Source: Silene noctiflora (taxonomy: Eukaryota; Streptophyta; Magnoliopsida; Caryophyllales; Caryophyllaceae). From it: DNA of 59,189 nt. How positions within the stretch are numbered: position 1 is the first letter of the stretch; the number at the start of each line of letters is the position of its first letter. Location: the NCBI GenBank assembly GCA_009801015.1, contig VHZZ01000682.1, positions 97,940 through 157,128 of the forward strand. The letters are read 5' to 3'. The notes beneath the pieces are model-generated. The model saw only the letters and a list, made by a program, of their open reading frames with translations. It was not told the origin of the DNA and made no database searches. The position numbers and the translations under genes are program-made. Below, in pieces: positions 21,927 to 33,592 of this stretch.

Positions 21927-22315
21927 TAAGGGTAAGATTATTGATAGTCTTGAGACAAGACTTTGATAAGTCTTAAAACAAGACTCACTCAAGACTACCA
22001 ATAATCTACGAAAGTCTTGACAAAGTCTTAAATTGAGTCTTAGAAATCCAAGACTCAACTTAAGACTTTAGGTGAGTCTTGACCCCACCACGAGTGGAAA
22101 GTATACAATTAATGGATACCATGTGGCATTTTTTTTTTTGAAAAAAAAAAGTAAGTGAAGTGGAAAGTAGAAAAGTAGAGTTTAAGGTGAGTCTGACGGA
22201 TAATGTATAAAGTCTGAGGTGAGTCTGAACAATAAATAAATAATAAAAGTTAGTGGAAAGCTGACGTGGCAGAGTCTTAAGACTTTGGAGAGTCTGACGG
22301 ATAATCTCACCCTAA
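21927..22315. mobile_element. Tourist-like MITE with AAGTCTT subrepeats
   Basis: The element 21930-22312 (383 bp) starts GGGTAAGATTATTGATAGTC and ends with its imperfect complement GACGGATAATCTCACCC. TAA flanks both sides (21927-21929, 22313-22315). The interior carries many GAGTCTT/AAGACTT/GTCTTAA motifs in both orientations. The TAA duplication supports PIF/Harbinger type. Confidence 0.75.
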
Positions 22316-23168
22316 AAACACAAGAAAAAAACCCAAGTAACAAAGAACACTGTTTTTTCCCAGCAAGGGTCATACGAATTTTCTAATTTCAATGGCATAA
22401 TTAATGCACAGGGAGTGTTTAGTAAGAGCCGTAAGTGATGGATAAGAGCTGAAATAAACAAACAATGACAAGTGACGAAAGTTTCTCTAGATCTTCTTTC
22501 TCAACTGAGCAAACACACATTTGCTGAAAATTGGTGCATACCCTTTGAGCCGGGTGACAGTCTCTTCGAGCTAGAGATACCTAATTCTGCTCCTTACTGT
22601 TGGCCATTAAGCGGCTTAAACCAACATCAAAACTTATGGCCTATGCCAAGCTTTCGCAACTCTAGCTAACACAAAAGGGCGTATGTACCTCCAGTAAAAA
22701 GGTCCCGTCTACGTTACAGTCTGCTAACTTGGAACTATGACACATCATTTCAACAACCTGCAATATCAGCAAACAGATTCAGCAATAGACATCGAACGTG
22801 TACACTACAAGACACATTGGTTCTCTGATTAGATATGTTGGTGATAAAGTAGCAATTTTTTGGTCTAAAGTTAAGTGCTTAATCTTTGTGTCATTTCGAC
22901 ATGTCGAGTATTATGTGTGAACAAAATCCAGGTTGCAACGATACAAGTTAAATACATACTATGTTACAAGAGGTTAAGTGGATTCAGGAAGCACACATTC
23001 CTCAAAATGAAAAAAGAAAAAAAGAAAAAAAACAGTAGGTCGTCCAATATCAGTGTACGACTACTGTACGAAATCCCTATATCTGTATCGGAAATTAGAG
23101 GGAAACTTCGGCAAAAAAACCCAGACAGAGAGCAAGTGATTCCAGGAGATAGGCATTCCATTCTATTT
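22316..23168. other. Intergenic DNA, no gene recognised
   Basis: Short chance frames only; no homology recognised and no clear repeat boundary. Confidence 0.55.
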
Positions 23169-23720
23169 CTCGGATATCGAATTCATCTTGGGTCAAAGAT
23201 GGCCTTTTAAGGGTCTTGGTCTATGTTCTCTTCCACTGGTATAAATCAGGTTGTTTTGGGGCCATAATCTAGTGCAATTACATCGTGGGGCATTTCTAGT
23301 AGAATAATAACCTGACTGCTAGTTTTCAAAAAAACACAATTTCTATCATCATTTCACCTTCACGAAAGTTAGCCAATTGATGCATTCTTTGGACTTCATC
23401 CAAACAGATCTTTCATGGTATAAGTGTACAATCCCCTACCAAACACACATACACTAAAGGGAAAAAATCTTAACACCATTGTTTACAAATTTGTCTCAGA
23501 TATCAAAGTCATGCTAGATCAAAGATGGCCTTTTAAGGATCTTGGTCTTAGTTTTTTTTAACTGGTATAAATCAAGTTGTTTTTGAGCCATGTGACATTG
23601 TGACCTAGTATAGCATTCTATTGACATTTCAACAACTTCCAGTGCAATAATTACGAGTGGCATCTCTGGTAAAATAAAAACATGACTGCTAGTTTCTAAT
23701 CAACACGATTGTCGAGGAAG
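23169..23720. repeat. Direct duplication (about 23169-23345 and 23494-23720)
   Basis: Both copies contain AAAGATGGCCTTTTAAGG, then CTTGGTCT, CTGGTATAAATCA, a GGGGCCAT/GAGCCAT stretch, GTGCAAT and TGACTGCTAGTTT in the same order. The second copy is longer by an insertion of some 40-50 bp. Divergence suggests an old event. No coding potential is recognised in either copy. Confidence 0.8.
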
Positions 23721-24870
23721 CTATTTAAAACCTCTTCAGCCTTTCATTATGTGATTATTATTTCTACATTGCTCATGAAGCCCTTGGTCTCACGGCCACC
23801 GCCACTGGTTTGTTATCCCTGTCACACTCTATGGCCATGATTCACACTGAAACTGTCATATTCCAAAAAAAAACCTCAGCTAAAAAACCCAATAGCAATG
23901 TCCGTACTTCCAACTGTCTCCACGTCTCTCCAACAGCCTACCTAATCACAGGAATTACCGAAGCCAACTCTTCTTTCATAATTTTTTTTCATCTACCAGG
24001 AGGGATATCACATACAATGAGGATCTCTTCCTAGCAAAAGTGGAGTTCACTATCAGATATAATAACCAGGAAAGTCTCTAAATTTAGACGAACAACTGGT
24101 GCATCAAGCATCAACGTCAAGTTTGTTTCCAACTTGCAATTTACAATGGTTTCCTTGGTGAATCTAAAGCACCTTACAGAATCATTTTTTCCATCTTTGT
24201 ACCTCAATTTGAAGTTCCTCTTAAAATGTGTCCATTGGAATGGAGGTAATGTATGGTTATCAACAATCATTTTCATCTCGTCCTACATGTATGATACCAC
24301 CCAATAACAACTACAATGTCGTATCAGAAGCATATTGGAATGGGCCAACAATTCCCCTACAATGGAAGGGTAACAGGAGCAAGAAAGGCAAGAAACTACC
24401 AAAAACAAAGAGTCTCCCAGCTATCGAAGGAAACAAAAATAACAAGTCAAAAGGTGCTTGGTGGCAATAGTTGCAAGCTGGAAATGACATTCACGGAGAA
24501 ATGAGACATGAAGAAACTAACCCCATTCATCCACCCTGAACATTCCAAACATAGTTTACATTCCTAGATGATTGCTTCATTCTTCCTCTCACATGGATCA
24601 TAGCAATAACTAGCAATCTAGCATTACGATATACAAGAACAAGAAACAAGATAAGAGCATAGTTTCTTACATTAACAAAAGGGAATCAACCTTTTGCATA
24701 TGACATTCTTCATCAATCACCTAATAAAACGAATATCCTTACACTCCAAAAATAAAAATCTACAAAGTCATTGCTTCTAATACAATAATACGGAAAATGC
24801 TGCAAATTTTAATCCATTCAATGATCATACATGATCATAAACTCAGGCTTTATGAGTGAGCACAACCCCT
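23721..24870 (-). pseudogene. Possible decayed coding fragment, unrecognised
   Basis: On the minus strand about 24031-24276 has an 81-codon open stretch of ordinary-looking composition (with FKLRYKDGKNDS and FRFTKETIVNCKLETN). Frames that look like continuations occur downstream but with stops. On the plus strand 24228-24470 is open for 80 codons and ends lysine-rich. I do not recognise a family on either strand. It could be a decayed host gene or part of a transposon; it may also be chance. Confidence 0.25.
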
Positions 24871-24874
24871 AACA

Positions 24875-25088
24875 GTAACATGATCCCTAATTTCATCATT
24901 TTCATAAATCAGAAGTTAACTTATCTCAATTCACTTCCCACCTAAACACAAAGAAAGCAATTCAGATTCAACACATGATTCCTAATTTCATCACCTTCAT
25001 AAATCAGAACTTCAGAAGTCGATTAGTTAGCATCAAACAATACATGCTAAAACTAGTAGTAAACTACTACCAGGAGTAAAATAATCTC

Positions 25089-25161
<73 letters not shown>

Positions 25162-25250
25162 CAATTCCTAATTTCCTCATCTTCATAAATCAGAAGTCAA
25201 TTAATCTCGACAAATAAAGCAATTCACATAAAAAAAACACGATCCAAAAG
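24875..25250. repeat. Three imperfect direct repeats plus a (CAA)n microsatellite
   Basis: CCTAATTT(C)(A/C)TCA...TTCATAAATCAGAA occurs at about 24886, 24981 and 25167. Each copy is followed by related sequence containing AATC and AAAGCAATTCA. Between copies two and three lies a pure CAA/AAC tract at 25088-25160. All of this lies just 3' of the DUF716 gene. Confidence 0.85.
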
Positions 25251-25284
25251 TTGACCTGACCTGAAATCAATCAAAATCAATCCC

Positions 25285-26172
25285 TCACGCCTGATTACCA
25301 CTCAACGCCTTCAACTGAACATGACCAGCACCAGCACCAGCACCATCCACCGCGACATTAGGCAACGCCTCATACGATCCAAGCCGTCTATTCCCAACCC
25401 CAATCACCTTCCCAACAACAGCATAAACAACAAACACAACCAATACAACAACAACAACATAAACAACAAACATAAGATCAAGTATCGCAACCGCTCTCAC
25501 TCTCGCTTCATCAACCTCACACTTAGTACTCCCCTCAACACCGCCAACAACATCCAGCAACTTATGACACCCTTCCGGCACAAACGCATCAACATAAAGC
25601 GACAATCCGGTCTGAAACGCCCATAATCCTTGTAAAAATACCGAACCGGATAGCAAAACATCGGCGAGGAAGAGACGCGGGTTGAGCGCGAGAAGGAGGG
25701 AGAACGCGGCGGAGGTGAGCGACACGCGCGAGGAAAGCGCGTACAGGTGGGAGGATAGGGAGGGAGGGGATACGGCGGTAAGGGAGGAGAAGGAGAGGAG
25801 GTAGAATGCGGCGGAAGCGGCGGCGAAGGAAAGGGAATTCGGGAAAGGGAGGAGGAGGGAAAGGAAGAAGAGGAGGCAGGTTAGGGAGGAGGTTAGGGAG
25901 AGGTAAGGGTGGATCGGGAAGAGCGGGGAGGTTAGGGTTGAGGATAGGAGGTGGTAGAGGAAGGAGATTAGGAGGGAAAGGGAGGTTAGGTATAAGGGAA
26001 GGCGACGGAGGTGTGGTGAGGTGGAGGTTTGGGAGAGGGGGAGAGGGTGGTAGGGTTTGGATTGGAAGGTGGTTGGGGATTTGAGGTAGGTATGGATAGA
26101 GGTGGTTAGGTGGTAGAGGGAGAGGGTTGTTAGGGTGGTTGAGGTGAAGAGTTGGTATAGTAGGGATGACAT
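25285..26172 (-). CDS. DUF716/TMEM45-like multi-pass membrane protein, intronless
   Basis: A single open frame of 295 residues from MSSLLYQLFTSTTLTT. An in-frame ATG 12 codons upstream (26208) is possible, but the MSSLL start matches the plant family. About six to seven hydrophobic segments are visible. They include ones near residues 58-76, 85-105 and 110-130, and a very hydrophobic valine-rich one near 222-250, before a polar C-terminal tail. The segment GLWAFQTGLSLYVDAFVPEGCH matches the conserved plant DUF716 stretch (Q-G-L-Y-DAF...GCH). The family's molecular function is unknown; animal TMEM45 proteins are membrane proteins of unclear role. The gene is intronless, unlike its neighbours, and its coding strand is strongly pyrimidine-rich (the plus strand is almost pure purine over 25640-26160). 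Confidence 0.85.
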   Translation of the reverse strand: MSSLLYQLFTSTTLTTLSLYHLTTSIHTYLKSPTTFQSKPYHPLPLSQTSTSPHLRRLPLYLTSLSLLISFLYHLLSSTLTSPLFPIHPYLSLTSSLTCLLFFLSLLLPFPNSLSFAAASAAFYLLSFSSLTAVSPPSLSSHLYALSSRVSLTSAAFSLLLALNPRLFLADVLLSGSVFLQGLWAFQTGLSLYVDAFVPEGCHKLLDVVGGVEGSTKCEVDEARVRAVAILDLMFVVYVVVVVLVVFVVYAVVGKVIGVGNRRLGSYEALPNVAVDGAGAGAGHVQLKALSGNQA

Positions 26173-26219
26173 TTTTGGTTCGGGAGTTTTGAGTGTTTGA
26201 TTGTTCAAGGTTCGGACAT

Positions 26220-27600
26220 GAGGGGACGATGAATGATGATCAAAGTTGTGTTATTACAAGGAAGGTTTGACTTTTTAGTTTTGTAAGAGAAAGTTGATGT
26301 ATCATTGTGTTGATTTATTGAATGAGTGACTTGTTTGGGTGTAGAATTTAGATCTTTGGGGTGATATGGGGGTTCGCAGTAAGTAGATTATACATCCGAT
26401 GTACTACCATCAGTTTTATAGTTTCTGAGTATTATAATAAAGTTTTTGAGTTTTGTTTTAAAAAATTTGAGTTTTACCATAAAGTTTCTGAGTTCATTCA
26501 TTTACATATTAAGCTCGGAAAATTACAATAAAACTCAAAAACATTATATATAAGCTTAGTTAAATTTGAGTTTTGACGGAAAAAAAATTAAAATCGAACT
26601 TATAAACTTTAGTAAGCTCAGAAAAAATATACATATGCTCAAAAACAATGAAGTTTGAGGTAAAAAGTTCAGAAAAAATACTCATATGCTCAAAAACAAA
26701 TAAATTATGAGGTAATACATCCGATGTATGTTCCTTTTTCTCGGAGGTTCGTGTTTGTTTTCGGGTTAGGTTTAAGTACACTGGTTGTTTTTTGTGATGA
26801 TTATTTATTTGTAGGTTATTAATTAAGAATTTATAATAATATAAATAACTTTAAACTTGTTATGTTACAGATTGGGAATGGGGAAAGCACGTTATAGATA
26901 CTAAACAAGTGAGGATATTGATAGTTTTGGACTGTTGGTCAGTTCATAGATTATATATTAGAGGTACTTTATAATACATTGGTTATGTAATTTTTGAGTT
27001 TTATAATAAAGTTTTCGAGTTTTATTTTAAAGATTATGAGTTCTACTATAAAGTATTTGAGTTCGTTCACTTAAATATTAAGCTAAAATAATACAATATT
27101 GCTTAAAAAGTCGGCATATAAATTCAATTAATTTCGAAGTTTAGAAAAGTAAATCTAAACTCAAGGGTTCTGATGTAATACATCGTAATCTTTTTTTACC
27201 GTTTTAGGTTGTGAAATCGTTGTTAAATGAGACTCCTCCGTCCATCCTATCCTATTTATTTGACTCTTTTTCAGTTTTGGTTAGTTCACTTTAACCACTG
27301 TGTTTTTTAAACAAGTTTTTAAAAAGGACGATATGGTAGAGTGAAATATAGCGGAGACTCAAGTGTCAACGATAAATATGGAGATGGTTGTGGATTGACC
27401 GTTGCCTCCAGGGAAGTAAGAGAAATGAGTCTTACAATGGCCAGTGGCAATCCAATTAGGCTCACGCCTTGTGTGAACATTGAACAATAGTAAATCAAAA
27501 CCTAAATTCCAAAAGAAAAGGAAAAAAACGGAAAAAAAAATCATAATTTTCCATTGTTTGGAGATGGCATAGCCTCATTTCACTCCGCCACTGGAACACA
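26220..27600. other. Intergenic region dominated by two related inverted-repeat elements
   Basis: No gene is seen. About 26386-26740 and 26940-27200 share sequence (see separate entry). Near 27233-27350 there is a Stowaway-like start (CTCCTCCGTCCATCC) and a possible matching end. The rest is unremarkable AT-rich DNA. Confidence 0.6.
26386..27200. mobile_element. Pair of related palindromic MITE-like elements
   Basis: The first copy, about 26386-26740, has ends TACATCCGATGTACTACC and GGTAATACATCCGATGTATG. These are complementary, and each contains the small palindrome ACATC(C/G)GATGT. Arms are rich in TTTTGAGTTTTATAATAAAG and its complement. The second copy, about 26940-27200, shares the GAGTTTTATAATAAAGTTTT, GAGTTCGTTCACTTA and AATATTAAGCT stretches, and ends TGATGTAATACATCG. 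No target duplication is certain. Confidence 0.6.
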
Positions 27601-28018
27601 AGAAGAAAACAGAGGCATTCAATCTTTCGAATAATAATATAAAATCACACCAACGCCACACATTCAAGCATTTTCCGACAATAGACTTACAGACTCCCGA
27701 TAACACCATTAGCTATCATCGTGACTCTGAGGCCCGAGCCTTTCTAGTACAGTTCCACACTTTTCAATGTTCCTCTGCAAACTTCATGAAATCTCAAAAT
27801 TATGGAACCGCTAAACAAAGAATAAGAAATATTCAAAAATAATTGGGAAAACAAAACTATTATGATACATGCATACACAAGATTTTAGGGATAATGCTCC
27901 AAGAACCACGAGGGTTAAGGATAAAAGAATTGTCACCGTTGTCCATTGCTGCCTCTCTAATATGCAACGCAACAAATTCACAGCTGTTGCTCTGGCCTTG
28001 TCTCTTTCATTTGCGGGC

Positions 28019-31000
28019 TTACATGAGTAGGACTAACAATGCTATGATGACCACGATTGCAAACACCACCAGCAGCCACCAACACTGTACAATAGCACAT
28101 CGTGACTGATTAATGATATGTTTACCCACAAAACACCGGAGAAGCATGAATGAATAAAAATATGAGAATAAGCAAGCTTTTTGTATCAGTGCTTATTAAA
28201 GTTTCGAATGTCAGTAGATAATGCGTTAATTTTCAGTTGACATAGTATTTGACAAGCACACTGCTGAATCAAATATCTTAGGTAAACAGTTTTTGCCTAG
28301 TTTGGTTTAGTGTCTTCTACCAGAGCAGATTTGCAACTTAACATGAATAGTAGCAATCATTGCTGTACGAAACGTCATTCAGAAGATGTTGAATCTTACC
28401 GCAGCTGAACCTGATTTTTCACTTTTAGAAGCCTTAGATATTTGCTGTTTGGCTTGGCTTGTTACAGCAGCAGAAACTTCAATGTTAGAACTTATATCAT
28501 CTGCAATAATGTATGGAAGATTAAGAATACTGAAATGTAAAAGCATCACGCACAGAAACAAGAAGTGATTTGCCACGAAAACGAAAACGAAAGCGAAAGC
28601 ATCTATGAATAAGTATCTTACCAATTGTTATACCCTGCTCATGGACAAGAACAGCAAGGTCCTTGAAGACTTCATTAACCTCCCCAATTTGGCCCTGTAT
28701 CTCCCTAATTCCCTGTTCCCTCTCCTCAATTATTGCTTCATTGAATGAAATTTCATTATCTAAAAGCACCAATTCTTGCCTGTATACATAATTGACTGTT
28801 ATTTTTTTCTCATATTGCTGAGCAATAGCTTAACAATAGCTAAAACAAAATCCACATTGCATATCCACTCATTTAAAGATGAATGAGAAAACTGCGTCAC
28901 CTACACTCTAAAGCAAGTTTAGAATCAAAACACAACTGCGAGCAGATCATATATAATTTAAAATCAGAGAAGAGAAAGGACGACGTATTGAGAGAATACA
29001 GAAGGAAAAAAAATGAATCCTTGTTATGATTGCCTGGAGACACGAATGGATGAAAAATAATGCGCGTCAGCTATCACAAGACAATTAGATGAGTTCATTA
29101 AAACCCAATCTCCCACAGACTATAGCAATTGCAGGAATGAAAATACATAAGCTTATAATGTGCGTCTGCTATCATAAGCTTTGTTTTTGTTGTTGTATAC
29201 AAGTGTCATACTCGAGATTCCATCTAGGATGCAAGACAGGCATAGAGCATAGTGTAGTCATGGACTCATGGTGCACATTACATACTACACAAACACTCGA
29301 GTAGGATCTGTTCCCTTAGATGACATATTGTTCTGGTAAATGACTCAGAATACAACACTAACCAAGCACCATATTCAACATCTCGAATACTTTCTGAGGA
29401 CAAGTGAACCATAAGGTGATGGTCATAAATGATCAAACAGAAGATCTTCTCATTTACAATATTGATCGTTGTAACAGTGAAAAACAAATAAATAAACCTT
29501 CAATTCACACCACGTAAACTAATTGGTGTTTCGAAGCTATGTGGGTGGGGGGGAATCATATGCAAATTAAAAATTCTGACCTCTTCTGCACCAACATGAA
29601 AGGTTGGGCTTCTGAATCTTGCCTTGGTTCTTCGTCAATTGTGCTACAGAACACCAGAGAAATGCCAGCTCATTTCGGCTACACCAATGAAAAACTAAAA
29701 TGAAAAATTCAGACAAGTGCCAATAATTAACATACATAGTTGCTGCACCAGGAGGAGGCCCAGATGGCATGTACGTTGATTCACGCTCACTAGCAAGATG
29801 TTGAACTTTCTGGAATTCTTGTAAAATTGCTTGAAAATCTCGAGCAAGCTTAGCATCTTCTAATTTTTTATTTGCCTGGAAAATTAAGAGTTAATAATGA
29901 GTTTCAATGGTAACTATTTTTCGATCATATACAGTTATAAATACATGAAACAAACTGATTCAAACAACTCAATAACAACCCGTAGAAGAACAGAACTGCC
30001 GGTTACTGTGATAAAATGTCAGAAAACATATCAGAGTCTGAGGAAGTGAAACAAGCATCAGAAAAAAAGCACATTACGTTTAGCTAACTGACTAACCACT
30101 ATGGTGAAGGTTGAAGTAAAAGGAGTACAAAGTTATCACAACAGTATTGTCACCAAAACTCTACAGCAATATTACAGAATGTAATCATAACAGCCTTTAC
30201 TCATGAAAACCACATCATTACTGAATCACAACAAGCTGTGCGCCAAATTTCCGCATACTATGACAAATTAATTTCACAGTTACGTCATCAGCTTTGAGCA
30301 AGTTATGGGGGACAGACTTACAAAGCTGTCCCCCACGAATATCAACAGATGATTTACCAGATAAATGCTAGTACAAAAAGCTACTCTAGTACATTGATCA
30401 CGAACTCCATCATCAAAAAACAAAAGATGGAAGATTCTAGACTATGACTTTGGTAGGTTCTAGATTCACATAAATGCTAGTACAAAAACCTACTCTAGTA
30501 CATTGATCCAGGGGCGGATATAGGCCATTTTTCCTAGGGCTATAGCCCTAGATCTTTGTACAAATAAAAATCCATGTATGAAATTAGCATAGTAACTCCT
30601 TTGTCATAGTGGTAGTGGTGATCTTGTTCTAGGTAAATGGCTTGGGTTCGAATCCTAGGGTGGTATTTTTGTTTGCATCTTCTTTCTAAATTTATTCATT
30701 TGTCATTTATTAAGATTCTCTTTTCCACAAAAATTTCCTATTCAAGTTTTAAGAGAAGACCATATGAAATTTTAGCTATGATATATTAATATACGTAATA
30801 TAATATTCTCTTCAATCCAATTATTAGAGTACCTTTTCTTACTATTGAGTACTTTAATCAAAGTTAAACAAATAATTGGTACTGAAATATTTTAAACAAA
30901 TAATGAGAGCTTGACTTTTATCTTAATACCTCTTTTAATTATATAATAAGTACGATTAATAATATTATGAAAAATGTTGAATCTTAGAAAAACTTATATA

Positions 31001-31741
31001 TTCTTTTAAGTCACGTAAATATAGTTCTCATAAGTTTTTGCAAAGTACCTTTACTTAAAACGAAAATTAACTGTAACTTACATAGTAACACGATGACAAA
31101 TGTATGCTTACATATGAAATTCAAATAAATTTACTAATATTTTGCCCTAGTTAGATTTAATTTCTGGCTCCGCCCCTGCATTGATCACGAACTCTAACAG
31201 ATGCGCGCCAAACTAAAGCACATAAGCTATATGATAAGCATCAAATATATTAACAGCTGCATTTTCTATCCGTTTTTTGATGACATCAGTATGAAATGAT
31301 TTACTGCCTTAGGTTAAAAATTCAATTAACTGAAAACTTATCAAAAACGATGACGAAAAGAGGAAGAATTACAGAAACATTAGAAGCATGATCAGAATCA
31401 CTGAGAGTTTTAAGCTTAGCAGAAGTATCTTTCACCAGCTCCAATATCCGCTGTCTCATATTATGCCTGTATAATCACCATAACAACACGATCATCAATT
31501 CATCATCGAAATCAAAAGCTTAAATTCACATAAAATTGAACAATGGAGTAATTAGCGATACGAACAGTTTAAGGCGGTGTTCGGGAGTGTCTTTGGCGGT
31601 ACCGATAGCATCGATAAGGCGGCGGAAGGCGGAAACAGCAGTGTTGATCTGGAATATTCCGGCAGCAACGGCCTGAGACGGCGTCTGTGGTGCCGACCTT
31701 GACGCCGGGCGACCGCCACTGCGGAGATCTTGGAAGCTCAT
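28019..31741 (-). CDS. SYP22: Qa-SNARE syntaxin of the SYP2 group (SYP22/VAM3-like)
   Basis: Seven exons in transcript order: 31741-31566, 31466-31373, 29875-29736, 29643-29581, 28779-28622, 28500-28400, 28084-28019, giving about 265 residues (Arabidopsis SYP22 has 268). The start MSFQDL and the segment [19 protein letters not shown] are family hallmarks of the N-terminal Habc region. The SNARE helix spans about residues 175-230 and includes [17 protein letters not shown], where the Q of HEQG is the expected zero-layer glutamine. The last exon encodes a membrane anchor of about 20 residues ([17 protein letters not shown]). SYP21/22 proteins drive fusion at the prevacuolar compartment and vacuole with VTI11, SYP5 and VAMP727. 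Keeping the anchor separates this protein from SYP23-like forms that lack it. Intron 2 (31372-29876) holds a hAT element. Confidence 0.95.
30501..31186. mobile_element. Non-autonomous hAT-type element
   Basis: The element is 30509-31178 (670 bp), ends CAGGGGCGGA/TCCGCCCCTG, and is flanked by the perfect 8-bp duplication CATTGATC (30501-30508, 31179-31186). It encodes no transposase. Within it, about 30600-30670 carries a B-box-like GGTTCGAATCC with a TAGTGGTAGTGG A-box-like stretch upstream. It lies in intron 2 of the SYP2-like gene. Confidence 0.92.
30598..30672 (+). repeat. tRNA-like segment inside the hAT element
   Basis: CATAGTGGTAGTGGTGATC, then GGTTCGAATCCTAGGG about 25 bp later, has the spacing of pol III A and B boxes. 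No clean cloverleaf is evident and there is no A tail, so it looks like a SINE head or a captured tRNA-like fragment, not a functional tRNA gene. Confidence 0.45.
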
Positions 31742-33592
31742 TTTGAAACCCTAATTGATGAAATTGGGGGAAATAGTAGGTTTAAATGTGTAAATTGCCG
31801 GCGAAAATGGTGGTGGGAAATAAGAAAAGTCGTTTAGGAGAGGGGACCAGGTGATGAGGACAATGATTGTGATAGAAAGCCGAATGTTTTGACAGCGAGG
31901 ATACTAACGGAGTAACATGCTGCTAGATCGTATCATTGGAGATATATTTAGGTCGACTTAATTTGGGTTATCATTTGAGTCGAGTATTTTGGCTTGAAGC
32001 GGATATTCGTGTTAATCAGCTTAGCCGCTGAATCATTCTGGAGGGATAACGAGGCAACGATTCTCGAAAACTAACGATTCCCGAGATGTGGTGCATGACA
32101 ATAAGTAATCATAGTTTACATGTGGTTTTATTGGATTATTTCGAGAAACGGGTGATTTTGACCATGTTATTGACTTTATTATTTTTTTTTAAACTAGGTC
32201 AATTGTTAGTTATATTGTTTGTTGAAGCTGACAAAAAGCATTACTAGGTCATTATTAATTAATTAGATAGTTATGATCGACTTAGCTTGAAAGTAGAACT
32301 TTTTCCACTTATTAGTGACCTCGTCATATTTTTAAGTCAAAATTTCTAATACAAATTAAATGACGAATATCAAAGTTTTATCTTCGACAAAGTTTAATAT
32401 AATCTAGTGTACAATACCGAGTATTGAAGATTCATGTCTACGAAGTTTTAAGCAAATTATCAAAGAAAAAGCTAATTGTTTTGCTTCAAAGGTCAATAAA
32501 TTCATTAAACCATTAATATTGAGTTTCCATCACTTGAAAGTTCCCACATAGAAAGTGAGTAAAAATGATACACAATGATAGAAAAGTCAGTCATGGCGTT
32601 TCGAAAACAGGGAAGCTAACATCTTCAAGATCAGATGGCGTATACTCAGTTTCCGAATCCACCTTTTGTTAGTTGGACGATAATATGTGCATAGAACTTC
32701 TATTCCGGGTCCTAACGAGCTGTCATATCTTGAATGCCCGATCTGCTTGAAAAAAAATTTCATTTCTTAGATTCTGTATAAGACAACCACGTCAGCGATT
32801 CAATTTTTACTTTACAACATACCACCTGCATGTCAGCTAAGTTTAGCCAAGTCATTGAGGAGTAGTACTATGTCTTGTGTTTGAAACTCGTCAACATCTA
32901 AAATTGCCCTTGAGTTCCTCTTTTTTTATTAAAAAAAAATATCAACAAAAAATAGAGTACAAAATAAGAGAACCAAACCTCTACAAGAGGTCAACAAGGC
33001 AAGCGAATGCAGTATAATTGATTAGCTGAAGACAGCAATGTCGTAGCTTATTCATGTATACACCCTCGGACCCTGCTCTATGATAAGCAGTATGCAGCAG
33101 GATTGTGCACTGTCTCTACATAGTCAACAACATTCATTAGATCAGCCACAATAAAAACTATAAGTTGTGGGTAAGACTCTATATGGGAGGGTCAGTGCTG
33201 TGACTTGTTGAGTGTTTAAAGTTAAGGCCGAGTTATCAGCTAAAACTCTAAGACCTCACCCTGATACTCTTGGTATTCGTCACATCTTATGGCAGAACCA
33301 TGTCAGCCAAGTTTCCGCCTAAATAAATAAATAAATCAGAAGAAGAGGGAGCAACCTAAAAAAGTGTTGACCTGACTAATATGGCTTGCAATATATACAC
33401 CATCAGAGTTTCCAGTATAACCGATATTTTTCTTTCCAACAATTTTCTTCAATCTATACAATAAATCCAGCTGTCCAAACGAGGAGATCCCGAAAAAATT
33501 AGAAGCGGTGGGGCATTTGGTTCTCATTGGACATCACCTGTATAATGAGGACGGGACTCACGGGGAAAGAGTGTGCGCTACAAAGAAGTAGC
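31742..33592. other. Upstream region of the SYP2-like gene and intergenic DNA
   Basis: The minus-strand promoter of the SYP2-like gene should lie just above 31741. From about 32000 to 33592 I see AT-rich DNA without a convincing gene or bounded repeat, apart from an A-rich run near 32930. Confidence 0.5.

Larger units (their letters stand above)
30361..31195. repeat. Duplicated 45-bp segment, one copy empty, one copy holding a hAT element
   Basis: The segment ATAAATGCTAGTACAAAAAG...CTACTCTAGTACATTGATCACGAACTC is intact at about 30361-30406. A second copy begins at about 30470, is cut at CATTGATC by the hAT element, and resumes with CATTGATCACGAACTC at 31179. Copy one therefore shows the uninserted site. 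Confidence 0.92.

Noticed and set aside
25321-26084. Plus-strand open frames (Asn/Thr-rich and Gly/Arg-rich) opposite the DUF716 gene
   Set aside because: They are shadows of the minus-strand gene produced by its strong purine/pyrimidine skew.
30598-30672. Functional tRNA gene
   Set aside because: A and B boxes are present, but no clean acceptor stem or anticodon arm can be drawn, and the segment lies inside a hAT element.
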